Source of the DNA: Paenibacillus sp. JJ-100
GTDB lineage: Bacteria; Bacillota; Bacilli; Paenibacillales; Paenibacillaceae
Length of the DNA: 64,000 nt
Direction of reading: 5' to 3'
Assembly (NCBI RefSeq): GCF_948329825.1
Contig: NZ_CAOJCM010000002.1
Span: forward strand, 868,001-932,000
The notes beneath the pieces were generated by a model. It saw nothing but the letters and a program-made list of their open reading frames with translations. It was not told where the DNA came from and made no database searches. The stretch's first letter is position 1. Every line of letters begins with the position of its first letter. The position numbers and the translations under genes were made by a program. Shown in pieces: positions 61,945 through 64,000 of this stretch.

Positions 61945-63084
61945 TTATTCGAGGAAATCTTTGAGTCGTTTACTACGACTCGGGTGACGCAATTTACGAA
62001 GAGCCTTGGCTTCAATCTGACGAATACGCTCACGCGTAACACCAAACACCTTACCTACTTCTTCCAGCGTTCTCGTACGGCCATCATCCAGACCAAAACG
62101 CAAACGAAGAACATTTTCTTCACGCTCAGTCAAAGTATCCAAAACATCTTCAAGTTGCTCTTTCAAGAGCTCGTATGCAGCGGCATCTGCCGGAGCCAAA
62201 GCTTCCTGGTCTTCGATGAAATCACCCAGATGTGAGTCATCTTCTTCACCAATCGGCGTTTCCAGGGAAACCGGTTCCTGTGCAATCTTGGTAATCTCGC
62301 GTACTTTTTCGACGCTTAGATCCATCTCCGCAGCAATTTCTTCAGGAGTTGGTTCGCGCCCCAGTTCTTGCAACAGCTGACGGGATACCCGGATCAGCTT
62401 ATTAATCGTCTCTACCATGTGAACTGGGATACGGATGGTTCTTGCCTGGTCGGCAATTGCACGTGTAATCGCCTGACGAATCCACCATGTCGCATACGTA
62501 CTGAACTTATAGCCTTTTTTGTGGTCAAACTTTTCTACCGCTTTGATCAGACCCATGTTTCCTTCCTGAATCAAATCAAGGAAAAGCATTCCGCGTCCCA
62601 CATAACGCTTCGCAATACTGACAACGAGACGAAGGTTCGCTTCCGCCAGACGGCGTTTCGCTTCTTCATCCCCGTTCTCAATCCGTTTTGCAAGTTGTAC
62701 TTCGTCATCAGCTGACAACAAAGGTACACGCCCAATTTCCTTGAGGTACATCCGGACTGGGTCATTAATTTTGATGCCCGGTGGCAAGCTTAGATCATCG
62801 TCAAAGTGGAACTCATCGTCTCCATCTCTGCTGCTATTTTCGGAATCATCATTAGGACGAAGGGTCACCTCTTCATCATTTTCATTAACGACGTCTATGC
62901 CTAAGTCACTGAGTTGCTCATAAAACTCATCCATCTGCTCAGCATCCTGCTCAAATGGAGAGAGTTTCTCAATAATTTCCTTATAGTTCAGTGAGGCCCT
63001 TTTCTTACCTGATTCAATCAATTGATCTTTAACCTGATCCAGTGTCAATTCTGTTTCTAGTTCAGTATGCTGATCATTCGCCAT
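61945..63084 (-). CDS. sigA: Primary sigma factor SigA (RpoD)
   Basis: The housekeeping sigma factor. The 379-residue protein has an acidic N-terminal region 1.1, then region 1.2-2 with [40 protein letters not shown] and [20 protein letters not shown] (the -10 element reader), region 3, and region 4 with [20 protein letters not shown] (the -35 reader). It follows dnaG by 44 bases, the typical dnaG-sigA order. Confidence 0.98.
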   Translation of the reverse strand: MANDQHTELETELTLDQVKDQLIESGKKRASLNYKEIIEKLSPFEQDAEQMDEFYEQLSDLGIDVVNENDEEVTLRPNDDSENSSRDGDDEFHFDDDLSLPPGIKINDPVRMYLKEIGRVPLLSADDEVQLAKRIENGDEEAKRRLAEANLRLVVSIAKRYVGRGMLFLDLIQEGNMGLIKAVEKFDHKKGYKFSTYATWWIRQAITRAIADQARTIRIPVHMVETINKLIRVSRQLLQELGREPTPEEIAAEMDLSVEKVREITKIAQEPVSLETPIGEEDDSHLGDFIEDQEALAPADAAAYELLKEQLEDVLDTLTEREENVLRLRFGLDDGRTRTLEEVGKVFGVTRERIRQIEAKALRKLRHPSRSKRLKDFLE

Positions 63085-63128
63085 AACTCGACTCCCTCCT
63101 CCCTAGAAACATCCGATAAGCCAGACGT

Positions 63129-64000
63129 TCACTGTCTCTCTAGGGCAATCATCTCAAGTGCAATTTGTGCCGCGCGTACAGAATCACCTGCCCGCTCTGC
63201 AGCAATCATTTCTTCCTTCTTTAAATCGTACTGTTTTTTTCGCGGATACTTTAGAACTTCCCTGATGCAATCATCGAGCACCTGAACACTCCATTCACCT
63301 GGACCATCCATCATCGAGATCGAGCTGACCGTCTTTTCCAAACGATCATCATGCAACGAAGACATAAAGCGACTTGTATCCGGCGGTTTGCCTTGCGCAT
63401 AGTAAGCATATAGATAAGCAGCAATAGCTGCATGATCCTCCAGATTAAAAGCTTCGCCAAGATGTTCATTGACATACTGCGCTGCTTCATCATCCTGTAA
63501 CATCCAGGCGATCAGCTTGCGCTCTGCAACATGATAAGCCGGCAACAGATTGGGCGTAGGCACATGCCTATTTTGTTGCCTACCATTATTCCACCTTTTC
63601 GGGTTATTATCCCCATAATCCTGGTTATTTTTCATTGCTTCTCGTTCTTCGTTACATTCTTGCTTCAGTGTTTCAAAAGATACATCAACTTCGGCAGCAA
63701 GTTCACGAAGATATACTTCGCGTTCCGTTGGTGAAGACAGAGGAGCGATCAATTTCACTGCTTCTTTGGAATAAGCGATTTGTCCGCCGCCTTCTAGCAG
63801 TATATGGTTTTTTTTGAGGTTTATAAGCTTAAATTTTGTAGTCGTTACAGCACCGTCTATAATCTGGTTACGGAATCGTTCGCCACCATGTTTTCGGATG
63901 AAATCATCCGGGTCAAGTCCCTCAGGAATAAGCGCCACTTTGACCTGCAACCCCGCCTCCTCCAAAATGGGGATATTCTTCATTGCGGCTGCCTGCCCGG
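63129..64000 (-). CDS. dnaG: DNA primase DnaG, C-terminal part (cut by window edge)
   Basis: The 3' 290 codons of dnaG; the 5' end lies beyond base 64000. The visible part starts in GQAAAMKNIPILEEAGLQVK at the end of the TOPRIM domain, then EGLDPDDFIRKHGGERFRN, a linker with NRHVPTPNLLPAYHVAERKL and the C-terminal helicase-interacting domain to the stop. Primase makes the RNA primers at the replication fork. Followed by sigA. Confidence 0.95.
   Translation of the reverse strand, partial: GQAAAMKNIPILEEAGLQVKVALIPEGLDPDDFIRKHGGERFRNQIIDGAVTTTKFKLINLKKNHILLEGGGQIAYSKEAVKLIAPLSSPTEREVYLRELAAEVDVSFETLKQECNEEREAMKNNQDYGDNNPKRWNNGRQQNRHVPTPNLLPAYHVAERKLIAWMLQDDEAAQYVNEHLGEAFNLEDHAAIAAYLYAYYAQGKPPDTSRFMSSLHDDRLEKTVSSISMMDGPGEWSVQVLDDCIREVLKYPRKKQYDLKKEEMIAAERAGDSVRAAQIALEMIALERQ

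Noticed and set aside
1-64000. CRISPR array, prophage, insertion sequence or defence system
   Set aside because: No regularly spaced repeats, transposase, integrase or defence-type domains were seen; the gene order is conserved housekeeping and sporulation backbone.

Overview
The window looks like chromosomal backbone of a Paenibacillus-type endospore former (Bacillota). It carries sporulation sigma factors sigE and sigG with spoIIGA, spoVD, spoVE, an RsfA-type regulator, a CotD-type coat protein, bacillithiol synthesis (bshC), a meso-DAP-type MurE and a B-type RNase P RNA. Most genes lie on the minus strand, so transcription mostly runs from high to low coordinates.

Region 1 (1-25500, minus) is the division and cell wall (dcw) cluster. 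In transcription order it holds mraZ, rsmH, ftsL, pbpB, spoVD, murE, murF, mraY, murD, spoVE, murG, a degenerate stretch that looks like a murB remnant, murA, divIB, ftsA, ftsZ, spoIIGA, sigE, sigG, ylmC, ylmD, yggS/ylmE, sepF, yggT/ylmG and the start of ylmH. Regulatory sites that can be read are a sigma-A promoter with tandem 10-bp MraZ-type boxes before mraZ, a sigma-H-like promoter before ftsA, a long-spacer promoter with Spo0A-like boxes before spoIIGA, and a hairpin over the sigG ribosome binding site.

Region 2 (25500-36700, minus) holds ahcY, bshC, an oligopeptide ABC transporter (oppA, then a terminator, then oppB, oppC and a fused two-ATPase oppDF), a DUF3397 membrane protein, panE and rsfA.

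Region 3 (36900-46800, mixed) has a yqgY-like gene, a secreted coiled-coil protein converging on an orphan solute-binding protein, and a yla-type neighbourhood: phoH/ylaK, ylaJ, a small unknown gene, an LCP-family gene, ylaH-like and typA. A nested palindromic intergenic element lies between ylaH and typA.

Region 4 (47100-59200, mixed) has two divergent TerC-family genes, thiI with its cysteine desulfurase, a lytic transglycosylase, small DUF4190, DUF1540 and YpuI-type proteins, a subtilisin-like protease, a CotD-type protein, and a divergent MocR-type regulator/aminotransferase pair with four repeat half-sites between them.

Region 5 (59250-64000, minus) is rnpB, the NIF3 family gene, trmK, sigA and the 3' part of dnaG, the macromolecular synthesis locus.

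I saw no CRISPR array, insertion sequence, prophage, tRNA or rRNA gene. No clearly new multi-gene system stands out. The best leads are the murB remnant, the nested palindromic element, the regulatory sites of the dcw/sporulation genes, the small ORF that reads through a terminator, and two unusual secreted proteins. All family assignments come from reading the sequence by eye, without database searches.
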